Source: Geosiphon pyriformis
Taxonomy: Eukaryota > Glomeromycota > Glomeromycetes > Archaeosporales > Geosiphonaceae
Assembly (NCBI GenBank): GCA_016748015.1
Contig: JAAOMT010000483.1
Location: forward strand, 1-64,000
Reading direction: 5' to 3'
DNA length: 64,000 nucleotides
Part shown: positions 46,995 through 57,199 of the stretch, in pieces
Numbering within the stretch: position 1 is the first letter of the stretch
Layout: each line of letters starts with the position of its first letter
Made by a program: the position numbers and the translations under genes
Notes under the pieces: generated by a model
What the model was told of the DNA's origin: nothing
Database searches by the model: none
Seen by the model: the letters and a program-made list of their open reading frames with translations, nothing else

Positions 46995-47843
46995 TGTTAT
47001 GAGTAATTATTTGGAGTGTTGAATCAAATAACAAACCCGTAACTTGGTGCTAAAAGTTATTCGTGTTGATGTTATTAATCTGAAGGTTTTGTATCTGAAG
47101 GTTTTGGTTTAAGTTCTTTGTATAATGGACAGAAATTCAATAGTTGTTTTATCCATAGCTTCCCAGGATCGCAATTCTGTCAATTTTTCTCTCAGCATGA
47201 TAGCCAGCAATTCTCTAGTAAGTATTTTGTATCTTCTGTACATGTCCTACCCTTTTGCAGGGGTCTTTTACCAGGCAATCTTTGACATCAGTAATTTAGC
47301 ACTTTATTTAACCAATTAGTGCACAACAATAAAATCAAAATAAAATAAAATAAAGAAAAAAAATAAAAGAAAATCATGAATAAGCCAAGGTGATTTTGCA
47401 AGTCAGTATCTCATCAATAGCCGTGATCAAGAGCTATTGTTCCAGTGTGTTTAAGTATCAATTACTATCAACATAGAGTGTTGATAGTGGAATTAGGTTT
47501 GAGATACCAAATAGTTATTTATTGTGTTTGGAAGGTTGTCTAGATAAAATCTAAACTTGATGATTCTTTTTTCAGCTTCCAATCCTACTGCTATATATAC
47601 ATAATTGAGATTTCTCAATTTCTCAATTCTTTACAACAGGAATCTTGGAATTCCTGGAATTCTGCAATTCTTTTGAAAGGAATTCTGGAATTTTGGAATC
47701 CTGTGATTCCTTGTGACAATCCTGTAATTTCTGGAATCCTGCAATTTTTGAGAATAATCCTGGAATTCCACATTTTACTATGTCTACTTTTGATTGGCTA
47801 ATAACTATGCTAATATATATTCTCTATATTTCTATGAGTAACA
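46995..47843 (-). repeat. 5' LTR of element B (849 bp)
   Basis: Starts TGTTATGAGTAATTATTTGG and ends CTATGAGTAACA. It pairs with 36768-37616. It should hold the promoter, but I see no decisive promoter motif. Confidence 0.95.
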
Positions 47844-47847
47844 GTGT

Positions 47848-48720
47848 CCAAAGAAAGATTTAATTGGGTTGATCTTAAGACCAGCATTTCTGAGCAGGTC
47901 AAAAACCTTTTGTAAATGTTTAAAGTGTTTATTCCAGGTTTTTGAGTAGACCATTATGTCATCCAAGTAAACCAGAATAAAGTTTTCTTTTACTGATTCA
48001 AACACTTTATCTATTAAGTATTGAAAGGTGGGAAGAGTATTGGTAAGACCAAAAGGCATAACTGTGAATTTATAGGTGCCATACTTGGTGATGAAGACAG
48101 TTTTCTTTCTGCTTTTTGAATTCATCTCTACTTGCCAGAATCCAGCAGTTAAGTCAATGGTTGAGAAGAAAGCAGCACTATTGAATTTATCTAGCATTGC
48201 ATCAATTTTAGGGAGTGGGTACATGTCTCTTATAGTAATGACATTTAGTTGGCAGTAGTCAACACAGAAGCATAGGGTTCTACCTTTCTTGAATACCACT
48301 ACAACTGGAAAAGCCCATTTGCTCTTGGTTTTTTGTATGAATTCAAGATCTTTCATCTGGTTTATTTCTTTCTTGATAAACTTATCATTGTGTCGATTGA
48401 ATTGATAAGGCTTTAAATAGATGAGGTGAGTTTCTTTTGTGGTAATGGTGTGTTGTATCACATGGGTTTGTCCAGAGGTATTGCCTTCTTTTAAGATAAC
48501 TGGGTTATTTTTAGCCAACAGATTTTCAATGTCCACTTTTTTTTCTTCAAGAGAAGATTCTCTTTGTTTTACAACTAATGATTGGATTTCAAATGGTTCA
48601 TTCTTAAAGGACTTTTGTACTTTTTTAAGTTCTTCTCGAGGTATCAAGCTAATTGGTTCTCAATCTTTGTAATAGATCAGGCAGAATTTGCATTCATCAC
48701 TTGGTGAATACAAAGATTTA
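47848..48720 (-). pseudogene. Element C reverse transcriptase, N-terminal and palm part, plus cysteine-rich linker
   Basis: 48647-47848 is open. It has TFGHTHVIQHTITT-like prime-strand binding sequence (QTHVIQHTITTKETH), FCVDYCQLN, FSTIDLTAGFWQV with the motif A Asp, MPFGLTNTLPTF and the intact active site YLDD at 47958-47969. It then reads KINPIKSFFGH, where B was inserted. Upstream, about 48650-48720, a Cys-rich stretch reads CKFCLIYYKD after two stops in a C..C.C context. The catalytic residues are intact here, in contrast to the A/B/D/E family. Confidence 0.85.
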
Positions 48721-48731
48721 TTACATCAGCA

Positions 48732-49745
48732 CTATGTACAAGGGCCATACCACCAATAACTGTATTTGGCTTTCTTGCCAGGTTTTCTGTTAAAGATTCT
48801 TCTGAGGATATCATAGTAAGACCAGCAGATTAGCTTGCCATTTACTATAATTCCTTCTTTGTCAGCTTTAATATTATCCAGTGGCTTGTCATTGCTGGTG
48901 AAAATGGTGTAGGCAAGTTCAGTAGTTTCTTCTTGTTCTTCTTGATCTTCATCATTGCTCTTATTATCATTTGATTTATCTGATTGTTTTTCTTCTTGGT
49001 TTTGCTTGAGTACTGGAGGGATTGTCCAATAACAGCACTTAACCACAATAGGCTTTTTACCACATCTGATGGTTAGCTTACAAAGTTTATAATTGAGTAG
49101 TGCTTTAGCTTTCTTAAGCCACTTATTGCCAACAATTATGGTGTACTTTTTTGCTTCAGATATTTCCATGTCAGTTTCAATGCTGATACCATTAATGTGG
49201 ACAGGAATAGCTTTGGCTATACCTAGATTTTTCTTTTTGTCACCATGTACATTGGTCATTGGTCTTGTGGATGGTTCATCAATCTTTCTGCCAATTGCTT
49301 CTAAAAAGTGTTTGGCAATAACACTAACAGATGATCCACTGTCCAGGATCAGGTCAATAAAATAGCCAGCCATTTGGGCTTTACAAATGAAAGAGATAAC
49401 ATTGCTGTTATTAGCAAATTCAGCTTGACAAAGGTGTTTGTTAGTCTTTGGTGTTTTTTTCTTTGGTATCAATGATTTGTGAAAATCTTTTCTGAACTGT
49501 GAATGGGTCATCAATTGACCAAATGTAATGTGTGCTAGGGTTTTCATAAGATCTTTAACAACAGAATAGGGTCCAGATTTTTGTACAATTTCTGGTGATT
49601 CCAATTTTGGAGGATTTTTAAAAACCTTAGCCTTTGGTGTCTTATTGTTATCAGCAGTTAATGTGGAGGCTTTCTTTGGATCTATAACGAAATCAACCTT
49701 GGCTTTCTTGTCAAGTCAGAGGTATTGATTGCTAGTTCATCCATG
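48732..49745 (-). pseudogene. Element C pol N-terminus and aspartic protease
   Basis: 49604-48732 (290 aa) contains the protease with an intact active site LILDSGSSVSVIA, then MEISEAKKYTIIVGNKWLKKAKALLNY and an acidic, Asn/Glu-rich linker (about 48900-48985). From 49830 to about 49720 the pol frame reads GALPKSESTSQPKEN and DDHDMDELAINTSD. Near 49718 it is broken by a single-base frameshift into the frame KKAKVDFVIDPKKAST. The protease would cut the Gag-Pol precursor. Confidence 0.85.
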
Positions 49746-49827
49746 TCATGGTCATCATTAGTTAAGTTAAAGGCATAAAAGAGGTTTTCTTTTGGTTGGC
49801 TTGTACTCTCACTCTTTGGAAGTGCGC

Positions 49828-51381
49828 CTACCAGTTTAAAGGCTGATAAACAGTGGCTTCAACTAAGAGATCCTCTCCAAAGAAATTGATGTTAGCATGA
49901 TTAGGTTTTTGATTGGGAACATTGTTGTTAATAGTTCTGTTGTTTTGATTATCATTGTTTCTGGGAGCTGGAGGTGGCAAAGGAGGATTGTTACAGTCTT
50001 TAGAAAAGTGTTCAGTTAGTCCACAGCAATAGCACACAGGTGGGCCACGATTTTGTTGTCTTTGATATGGTGGTTATTGGGACTGATTGAAGCAGAGTTC
50101 AAATTTGAGTCTTTGGGGTTGTTGATTTTCTCTAACTGCTTGGGCCAAAGGTTCCAGTAACTGAGCAAAGTTTGCTGTAAGCCTATCTATTAACTGTTTA
50201 TTGGGGTTTTGAGTGTGAGTGGCAAAAGAAGCAGCAGCCATTTGTGGAGCTGAAGCCATGGCAGGAGCAGGAGCAAAAACTGAAAGAGTAGATCCTAGGT
50301 GCATTCTTTGGTTGTCTTCTATTCTCTGAACAAGTTCAATGGCCATATCCATTGTGGGATTATCTTTCAGGGCCAGAAGGGGCCAAAGAGCATATGAGAG
50401 ATCAGTTTTCAGTCTTTTTGTGAAAGAATGTATTTTCTGCTCTTCTGTCCAGTTTCTTCCAGAGTCTACTTGTTTAATAAGTTTTTTTATTGCTTTGGCA
50501 TATTCTGTCACAATCTCACCAGGGCTTTGAGTTTTTTTTTCTAATTCCATATGCCATTTTGAGATTAAGATGGGAGTTCTAAATTTCATTTCAAACTGGG
50601 TAGTGAAAGAGATGTTGTCTTCTTCAGCATTTGCTGGTAACCATCTAATGATTTTTTGTTGAACATTGGCATTGGTTTCTTGTGAAAACCAAGTAGCAGG
50701 AGAGCCTTGGAGGTAGCCACCAATGATTTGAAACTTGTATTCATTATCATATTGGTTTGCTGTGGCAGCTTTCTCAAAATCATCCAGCCATTCTATTGGA
50801 TCTTGGGCATTACCTCTAAATAATAGTAATAGGGTGTTGTTTCTTTGCCCTAAAGCAGTCTGTATGTCTTGGAAGGCAATCAAAATGTTTTGTTGCAGAG
50901 GGTCTTGAGCCATTGGTTCAGGTATAACTGTTTGTGTTGAGTGTTCTGATTTGCTTGAAAAGAGATCAAAAATGGAAGCAGTTTGATAGCTTTCTTTTTT
51001 TGTTTCAAAAGGAGTTTCAGTTGATTGATAAGCAGCAATCCAAATATGGATTTGATGATTCAGATATTCAAAATCAGGGGGCTGTTGTTCAAAGATTGTT
51101 GAGTATAAAAGTTGATTAATACTGTTGTTTCTTTCTTTACAGTTGTCTTCAAAATAAGCTTGGTCAAAGTAATAGATTGTATAAGCTGTATAGGTTTCAG
51201 CTGAATGCTTGTTCAAAAACCAGTTCCAAAAGTCTTGGAATTGTCTACTGAATTGTTCTTCAATGGGAAAGCAAATCAAGCAGGAAGACAAAGGATTGAG
51301 TTCAATAAAGTCTAGATCATTTTTGTTGTATGCTTCAAAGTGTTCTTCTGATTGTTGTGGCAGATATGAATAATCACCCAT
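49828..51381 (-). pseudogene. Element C gag with CCHC zinc knuckle
   Basis: The start ATG at 51379-51381 (MGDYSYLPQQ) lies about 30 nt after the PBS. 51381-50074 (435 aa) is open, with a retrotransposon gag core around DPIEWLDDFEKAATANQYDN, KFQIIGGYLQGSPATWF and FRTPILISKWHMEL. A TAA at 50071-50073 (Gln position) interrupts it. The same frame continues at 50037-49828 with CYCCGLTEHFSKDC, a CX2CX4HX4C knuckle that binds RNA, and ends in TAG after the slippery heptamer. One nonsense change is all that breaks gag. Confidence 0.9.
49834..49840 (-). promoter_or_regulatory. Probable -1 programmed ribosomal frameshift site in element C
   Basis: On the minus strand the gag frame reads CCT TTA AAC TGG TAG. 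The heptamer T TTA AAC fits X XXY YYZ exactly. Shifting -1 at this point enters CTG GTA GGC GCA CTT, the open pol frame, and the gag stop (49828-49830) follows two codons later. A weak 5-bp hairpin (CACTT/GAGTG, 5-nt loop) begins 9 nt after the heptamer. Gag stop and pol frame fit a Gag-Pol fusion made by frameshifting. Confidence 0.75.
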
Positions 51382-51410
51382 ATAATAGGAAACAAAGTGG
51401 ATTTTGACAA

Positions 51411-51427
51411 CCTTACAGAGAGCACCA
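51411..51427 (-). promoter_or_regulatory. Primer-binding site of element C
   Basis: TGGTGCTCTCTGTAAGG on the minus strand, 6 nt inside the 5' LTR and about 30 nt ahead of the gag ATG. It is almost identical to the sites of B and D although the LTRs are unrelated. Confidence 0.75.
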
Positions 51428-51433
51428 CTTTTA

Positions 51434-51529
51434 TGTTATGGGTTGAGGTAACAAGCTAATGGATAGCAAGGGAGAACAGGATTGTAAAGTGATGGAAATA
51501 ATCAAAGGGCTTTCAACTTCAAAGAGCAA
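51434..51529 (-). repeat. 5' LTR of element C, inner fragment
   Basis: TGTTATGGGTTGAGGTAACA through AAAGAGCAA, matching the first 96 bp of the 33356 copy. It is cut by insertion of D; the remainder is at 61676-62244. Confidence 0.9.
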
Positions 51530-52449
51530 TGTTACAGGTGATTATTTCTGCTGTGGAATTAAATAACAAATCTGTAACTTGGTGCTCAAAAGCTATCTTG
51601 ATTTCTGTTGAGGTTGGTATTGGTAATCTGAAGGTTTGGATATCTGAAGGTTTTAATATTTGAAGGTTTTGGGTTGAGTTTTTTGTATAATGAACAGAGA
51701 TTCAATTGTAATTGTAATAGTCTTCGGAATCGCAATTCCGTCCAATTTCTTTCTCAGCATGGAGGCCAAATTTATTCTGGCAGTTGTGCCCTTCTGGTAA
51801 GCTATCTAATAATATATAAAATTCTACCCTTATTTCTGGGTCTTTTACCAGACTATCCATGATGTCAATAACTCAGCACTTTTAATTCTTAATCAATTAG
51901 TATAAAACAACAAAGCAAAGACAGAAAAGAAAAGAAAACAAAGAAAACAAATAATATGAAATAAAGCAAATAAGCCAAGATGATTCTAATTCATATCCTA
52001 TCAATAGCTGTGATCAAGAGCTATTGTTCCAGTATGGTTAAGTATCAGTTACTATCAATATGAAGTGTTGATAGTAAAGAAAGAATTTGATATAGTGAAT
52101 AATTATTTTATTTAAGGATTGTGGTAACTAAGCTAAGAATTATTGGTGTCCATCCTGTTTTTTCTGCTTCTAATGCTACTGCTATATATATATATTTGAG
52201 ATTCCTCAATTCTTCAATTTCTTGCAACAGGAATCCTAAAATTCCTAGAATTCTGCAATTCCTAATGAGAGAAATCCTGGAATTCTGGAATCCTGCAATT
52301 TCTTGTCAGAGAATTCTGAAATTCTTGGAATCCTGCAATTTCTCTAAAAGGAATCTTGGAATTCCACATTTACTATGTCTACATCTCATTGGCTAATATA
52401 TACTGATTAATAATAATAATACTATATTTCTTATATTCTATGAGTAACA
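51530..52449 (-). repeat. 3' LTR of element D (920 bp)
   Basis: Starts TGTTACAGGTGATTATTTCTG and ends TATGAGTAACA. The partner at 60833-61671 is about 80 bp shorter because it lacks part of the GGAATTCTGCAAT-type repeat block (52185-52300 here). It is more diverged from B's LTRs than the two B LTRs are from each other. Confidence 0.9.
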
Positions 52450-52465
52450 TTATTCCCTCCTTTTA
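52450..52465 (-). promoter_or_regulatory. Polypurine tract of element D
   Basis: The minus strand reads AAAAGGAGGGAATAA next to the 3' LTR, preceded by GAGCTCAATATT. Confidence 0.75.
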
Positions 52466-52469
52466 ATAT

Positions 52470-53380
52470 TGAGCTCTGTCGAAATCTAATTTTTTTAATT
52501 CTCCCTCTTGAAGTATTTCTTGAATTTTGTTTTCGAGAATTACTTGTGTTATTTGAGTCTGTAATTCTTCAAATTGAACATTGGTGATTTTTCCCAATTG
52601 ATTACTGGTAACTGTATCTATTGCTTTGTTAAGTAGGGTTTCTGGTCAATCCTGAAATGCTGTGTGTATCTGGTATATAGCTTAAGCTTGTGTGGATAAG
52701 TTGTTTTTCCCCACAAAATGTTCTAGTTGTTGTAGTATTGTTGTGTCAAATAACCACTTTGTTTTATCTGTATATAAGTTCTGAATATTCACGTGTTGTC
52801 CCAAGTAAAAATAACAATAATTTTTTGGAAATTGTTGTGTCCACTAAGTCCAAGTTTCTCTGGTAAGTTCTTGGTGTAATTTGACTATTTGTTATTCTTT
52901 TATGGCCAATTTTATCTTGGTTATGATCTTGTTAACAACATTTTCAAGTTTTTTCTGTGCTTTGTTTTGTGGTATCTTTGCCATATTTTTGTAATGAATG
53001 ATTTGTTGATTGATTGTAATTTCCATCTCCTGGTATTGGATTAATTGAAAATTTTGTTGGGCTAGTAAATAGATATTGTCTGTAATTTCCATTTTTCTGA
53101 TTTCTTCTGTTGCGTTAATCATGTTCTTATATATTCTTTTGTTAATTAATTGGATGTGTTGTTGTCAATGATAATAATTGATTCCAGATCTTGTGGAATC
53201 TCATCTGATTGAACTAGTATTTCCTGTACTCCTAATTGTGGAATATTACTGGTAGATGATGATGCTGTATGGTGGTATGGTTTCAGTTGATCTCCATGTG
53301 CTGCTTTGGTCAAGATTTTGTTATTCAATCTTAATTTGTAAGCTCCATTTCCTAGAATTTTTTCTATGTGAAATGATCTG
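52470..53380 (-). pseudogene. Element D pol C-terminal extension
   Basis: Open pieces are 53328-53146 (ending IPQDLESIIIIDNNTSN) and 53122-52892 (NATEEIRKMEITDNIYLLAQQ and KLENVVNKIITKIKLAIKE). The continuation to about 52475 keeps NNLSTQA and TNVQFEELQTQITQVI. It is predicted helical and Gln-rich. It is collinear with B (37640-38573). Its function is unknown; integrase tails in Ty3 elements sometimes tether to chromatin, but no chromodomain is seen. Confidence 0.6.
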
Positions 53381-54540
53381 TCTCATTTGGGGTCAAATTT
53401 TCCACTCCATTGTTTTTCCGCTTTGGTACAATGTAGTAGTATTTTGTCTCTAATCCTGAATTCAACTGGTTTATCTGGTAGTTGGTTATCATGTCTTTTT
53501 TTTTGTTTCTTTTGTGACTTTTGTATGTTATCAGCTGCTTTTTGTTATTTGTTTTCTAATGTTTCCATTAAATCACATGTTTTTCTCAACAATGTGTTTT
53601 TGAAATTTTCTTCTGTTATTGGTTCAGTTGGGTATGTGTTGACTTCTATTTCCACTGGTAGTGTTGCTGTTCTACCATATACTAATTCAAATAGTATTGC
53701 TTGTGTAATATCTTGCTTCATTGTCTGATAAGCAAATAGTACTGATAGTATCAACAAATCCCAATCATTTTGGTTTTTTTGGCTGAGTTTAGCTATTGCT
53801 TCACACAATGTTCTATTGAATCTTTCGACTAATCTGTTGGTTTGTGGATGGTATGGTGATGATAGTGGTTTCTTAATTCCGAATTTTTGGCTCAATTCTG
53901 TTAATGTTCTGTTTACAAAATGAGTTTCTTGGTCTGATAATAATTCCTTTGGACATCCATGTCAACAAATTAACTCTTAATGAACAAATTCGGCAATGGA
54001 TTCTACATCCGTTTTTTGAATTGCTTTCGCCTCTGGCCATTTAGTGAGATAGTTCATGGCTACTGCTATGTATCTGTTTTCTCTACTGGTGATTGTTAAT
54101 AGTCTGACTAAATCAATTCCAATACAGTCGAATGGTTGTTCTACTTTAATTGGTCTTAATGGTTCACTGGGTTTCATACCTCCTCTTCACTGATAAGCAT
54201 CACAATTTTGAACATATTGAATGATGTCTGGATATATTGATGGCCAATAGTATTTTTTTCTGGTTCTTTCCATGGTTGCTTCTTTGTGAAAGTGTCCTGC
54301 TGTTGGATTTGAGTGTATGTTGAATAATGTTGTCTCTTTTTTTGGCTCTGTAATTACTTTGGTTGGTTGCTCTAAATTTTTTCTATTTTTCTGATACAGT
54401 ATATTTTTGTGAGTAATAAAATATTTTGATTGTTGTTTGATACTCTTTCATTCTGTTTGAGATAAATTCTCCTTGAACTGTTGAGTGTTTATATAATGTT
54501 GAAGTTGTTGATATTTTTGTATATTCATCTTTTGTTATAT
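53381..54540 (-). pseudogene. Element D integrase
   Basis: The zinc domain is near 54180-54330 (HSNPTAGHFHKE, C-x2-C decayed). 54177-53977 is the core, with the first Asp in IGIDLVRLL and YLTKWPEAKAIQ. The second Asp is kept in LLSDQETHF near 53935. 53895-53545 has the glutamate in RLVERFNRTLCE, then FAYQTMKQDITQAI. The region to 53390 carries FRIRDKILLH, a GPY/F-type end. Stops separate the pieces. Confidence 0.85.
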
Positions 54541-55975
54541 TTTTGTTGGTATTGTTCTGGTTTTGTTATATTTTTGGGTTAAAATGTTTTTAGATTTGTC
54601 TCATTCACGACAAACCATCAGCATTTTCATTGTTTTTTCCTTTTTTATAATGTATAATATAATTATATGGTGTGAGTGCTATTTTCCATCTTGACTGTCT
54701 TCTATCTCCAAATTCTTGTTTTTGAAGTAATGTTAGTCCTTTGTGATCTGTGTATACTTCAAACTTCTGGCTCAAGTATTCTTTCCATTTTATGACTGCC
54801 CAGTATATTGCTAAGTGTTCTTATTTTGGTGTTCCATAGTTCTTTTCAGCTGGTGTTAAACCTCTGCTGGCATATGCTACTGGATGTTTCCTGCCATCTG
54901 GTTCTTTCTGAAATAATACTGCTCTCAATGCTTGGCCAGATACATCAATAGTGATGATGAATAGTTTGCTGTGATCTGGATAGATCAGTACTGGAGCTTA
55001 AATGAGCTTTCTTTTCAGAATATCAAAAGCTTCTTGTTGATTTTCTGTCCATTCATATTTTGTATTCTTGGTTTGCAGTTGGTTGAGTGGCTGCACTATC
55101 TTGGAAAAGTTCTTGATAAAACACCGATAGTAGCTGGCGAATCCCAAGAATAATTTCAGTTCTGTCATATTGGCCAGTACTGGAGAGTTCTTTACTATCT
55201 CTATTTTCTCTGGATCTGTTTTAATGCCATTTTTGCTGACTATGTGTTCCAAGAATTTTAGTTCTGTCTTGCCGAAAAAACACTTTGTTGCATTTAACTT
55301 TAGTCCTATTCTTCTTAGTCTTTCGAACACTTATTGAAGATAATGAAAATAATCATCAAATGTTTTTGAGAATACATTGGTGTTGTTCAAGTATACAACT
55401 ACTGATTTCCACAATAAGCCAGTATAAACAATTTCCATTAGCTGTTGGAAAGTTGCTGGAGCATTGGTTAAGCCAAATAACATTACTTCAAATTCGAAAT
55501 TCCCTTCCCTTGTGGTGAATGCTGTTTTCTCTTTGTCGGCTGGATCCATGGCTACTTATTAGTAACCACTGTCCAGGTCTAATGTTGAAAACCATTTGTT
55601 TCCACCGAAAGTGTTGAATAATTCTTGGATCCGTGGAGTGGAGTAGCTATCTTCATGAGTTATTCCATTAAGTTTTCTATAATCTATACAAAAGCAAATT
55701 TTCCTATTCTTTTTCCAAACAAGTACCACTGGTGATAACCATGGGCTCATTGATAGCTGAATTAGCCTGTTGTCAAGCATTTGGTTTATCTCTTGACAGA
55801 TAATCTTGTGGCTAGCTGGTGGTACTCTGTATGCTCTTTGTTTAATTGGCATTGCATCTCCAGTTTTGATCTGATGCTAGATGATATCAGTTCAGCCAAA
55901 CTTGTTTTTGCTGGCAAAGATGTCATTGAAATTATTGAGCAACATCTTAAGTTGCATATATTGGAGTGGATCTAA
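54541..55975 (-). pseudogene. Element D reverse transcriptase-RNase H
   Basis: 55852-55559 has MPIKQRAYRVPPASHKII, ICFCIDYRKLNGITHEDSYS and STLDLDSGY, keeping the motif A Asp. 55549-55331 has FEFEVMLFGLTNAPATF and the box YLNN at 55382-55393 in place of YLDD. 55330-54998 has LKFLEHIVSKNGIKTDPEKIE and FLGFASYYRCFIKNFSK. RNase H follows at 54990-54700 with decayed TDVSG and YGTPK-type blocks. Stops lie at 55556-55558 and near 54995. Confidence 0.85.
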
Positions 55976-56029
55976 GTTTCCCATGTTCATTTGTTCCAAC
56001 TGTTCTGGTTGGAGCAAATAACATTTGCT

Positions 56030-57130
56030 TTATCCATATATTGTTTGTGATGTAATATCGACATATTCACAAAGCTGTGAAAAGTCTGAAATGATGCTTA
56101 GTGGTTGATCTTTTATTTCTGTGGTCAAATATCTGATGATAGTTCCTTCTGGTATATTGACAACATTTTCAGTATTGTTGTAGATGGGAATTTTGATGTG
56201 GTTATAGTTCTTGGCTAGTATGTGGAGATTGATAAGTCCAACTTCTCTTGATTCACAATGACTTGCTTCTGCTTCAAAAATTTGTGCTTGGTCTTTTACT
56301 TTCCTCTCTATTGTTATCATGTACTGGTCATATGGTGGAATAGAAATTGCTTGACCAGTTGAGATAATTTCTCCTTGGCCAACAATTTCTTCTTTTGCTA
56401 TATTGACTGGCACATCTATTCTACTTGTTGATCCAAATCCCTGTATTCCTCTTACTGTTATTCCTAATTCCTCTCTCTTTCTCACTGATACTAACTGAGC
56501 TACTCTAACCAGAGGCAGGAATATTGCCTGTGCTATCTTTTCATTGGGCTCTATTATATAGGCCTTTTCTGAGTCATTTTGTAGCATAGTGATAATATTT
56601 CTTACATATCCCGCATCAATTATTCCTCCTCTTATATTAATCCCTCTTTTTGCTAAACTACTCCTAAATGCTAATTAAACCATTGTTGTTGTCAGAATTT
56701 CCAGTGCTATTTTCAAATCAAGCCAGATGTGTAAATGTGGTTTTAATTTGATGGCATCTTTTTCTAGATACCTCAAATCAAACTCTGCATTAGTATCATG
56801 CACTTGTTCTGGCATGATACTTTTGTCATTATCACTAAACCATTTAAGTTTTTGGTCTTTGGTGAGGTCAGAGAGTGTAATATATTGTTCAGGGTCTGAA
56901 TCGGAGTTTGAATCTGAGTTTATACTGTTGTTGTTGTCATTGCCATCTTGACCAGAGCTTGAACCATTGTTATCGTCATCATCATCAGAGTTTGAAGCAC
57001 AATTGATTGGCAATTCTGATTCTGATGCACAGCTGCTAATTGGTTCTTCTTCCTCTGGGATTATGTAGATCATATCACAATACTGGAAGTTACAGGGAAT
57101 TAGGCAGTGTTGACATAGTCGAGTATTCAA
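56030..57130 (-). pseudogene. Element D dUTPase with zinc linker and pre-RT segment
   Basis: 57130-56675 has LCQHCLIPC, a Ser/Asp linker (15 acidic residues in about 40), KWFSDNDKSIM and motif 1 (NAEFDLRYLEKDA). A TAA at 56675-56677 follows ILTTTMV. The frame then reads motif 2 (RSSLAKRGINI, 56642-56665) and motif 3 (GGIIDAGYVRNI, about 56600-56632). 56587-56030 has motif 4 (NEKIAQAIFLPLVRVAQLV) and motif 5 (GIQGFGSTSR), then GQAISIPPYDQYM and the pre-RT part ending CEYVDITSQTIYG. dUTPase lowers dUTP and so limits uracil in newly made cDNA. One stop, plus Gly-to-Glu in motif 1, breaks it. Confidence 0.88.
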
Positions 57131-57199
57131 TTGCTCTAACCATTGTTTTTGTTCTTTCCTTGTGAGTGCTAATTCTTAGTAGTGTTTGTGGAATTGTTC

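Larger units (their letters stand above)
36768..47843 (-). mobile_element. Ty3/gypsy element B, dUTPase-bearing family, inserted in element C RT
   Basis: An 11,076-bp minus-strand element with two 849-bp LTRs (36768-37616 and 46995-47843), PBS and polypurine tract. It interrupts C's RT between FFGH and QSTQFLGH. Flanking 4-mers are GCAT (36764-36767) and GTGT (47844-47847), consistent with a target duplication differing by two transitions. Removing one 4-mer restores the expected RT spacing. Domain order matches D. It contains solo LTR J in the protease, a small deletion in dUTPase and few but fatal stops. Confidence 0.9.
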
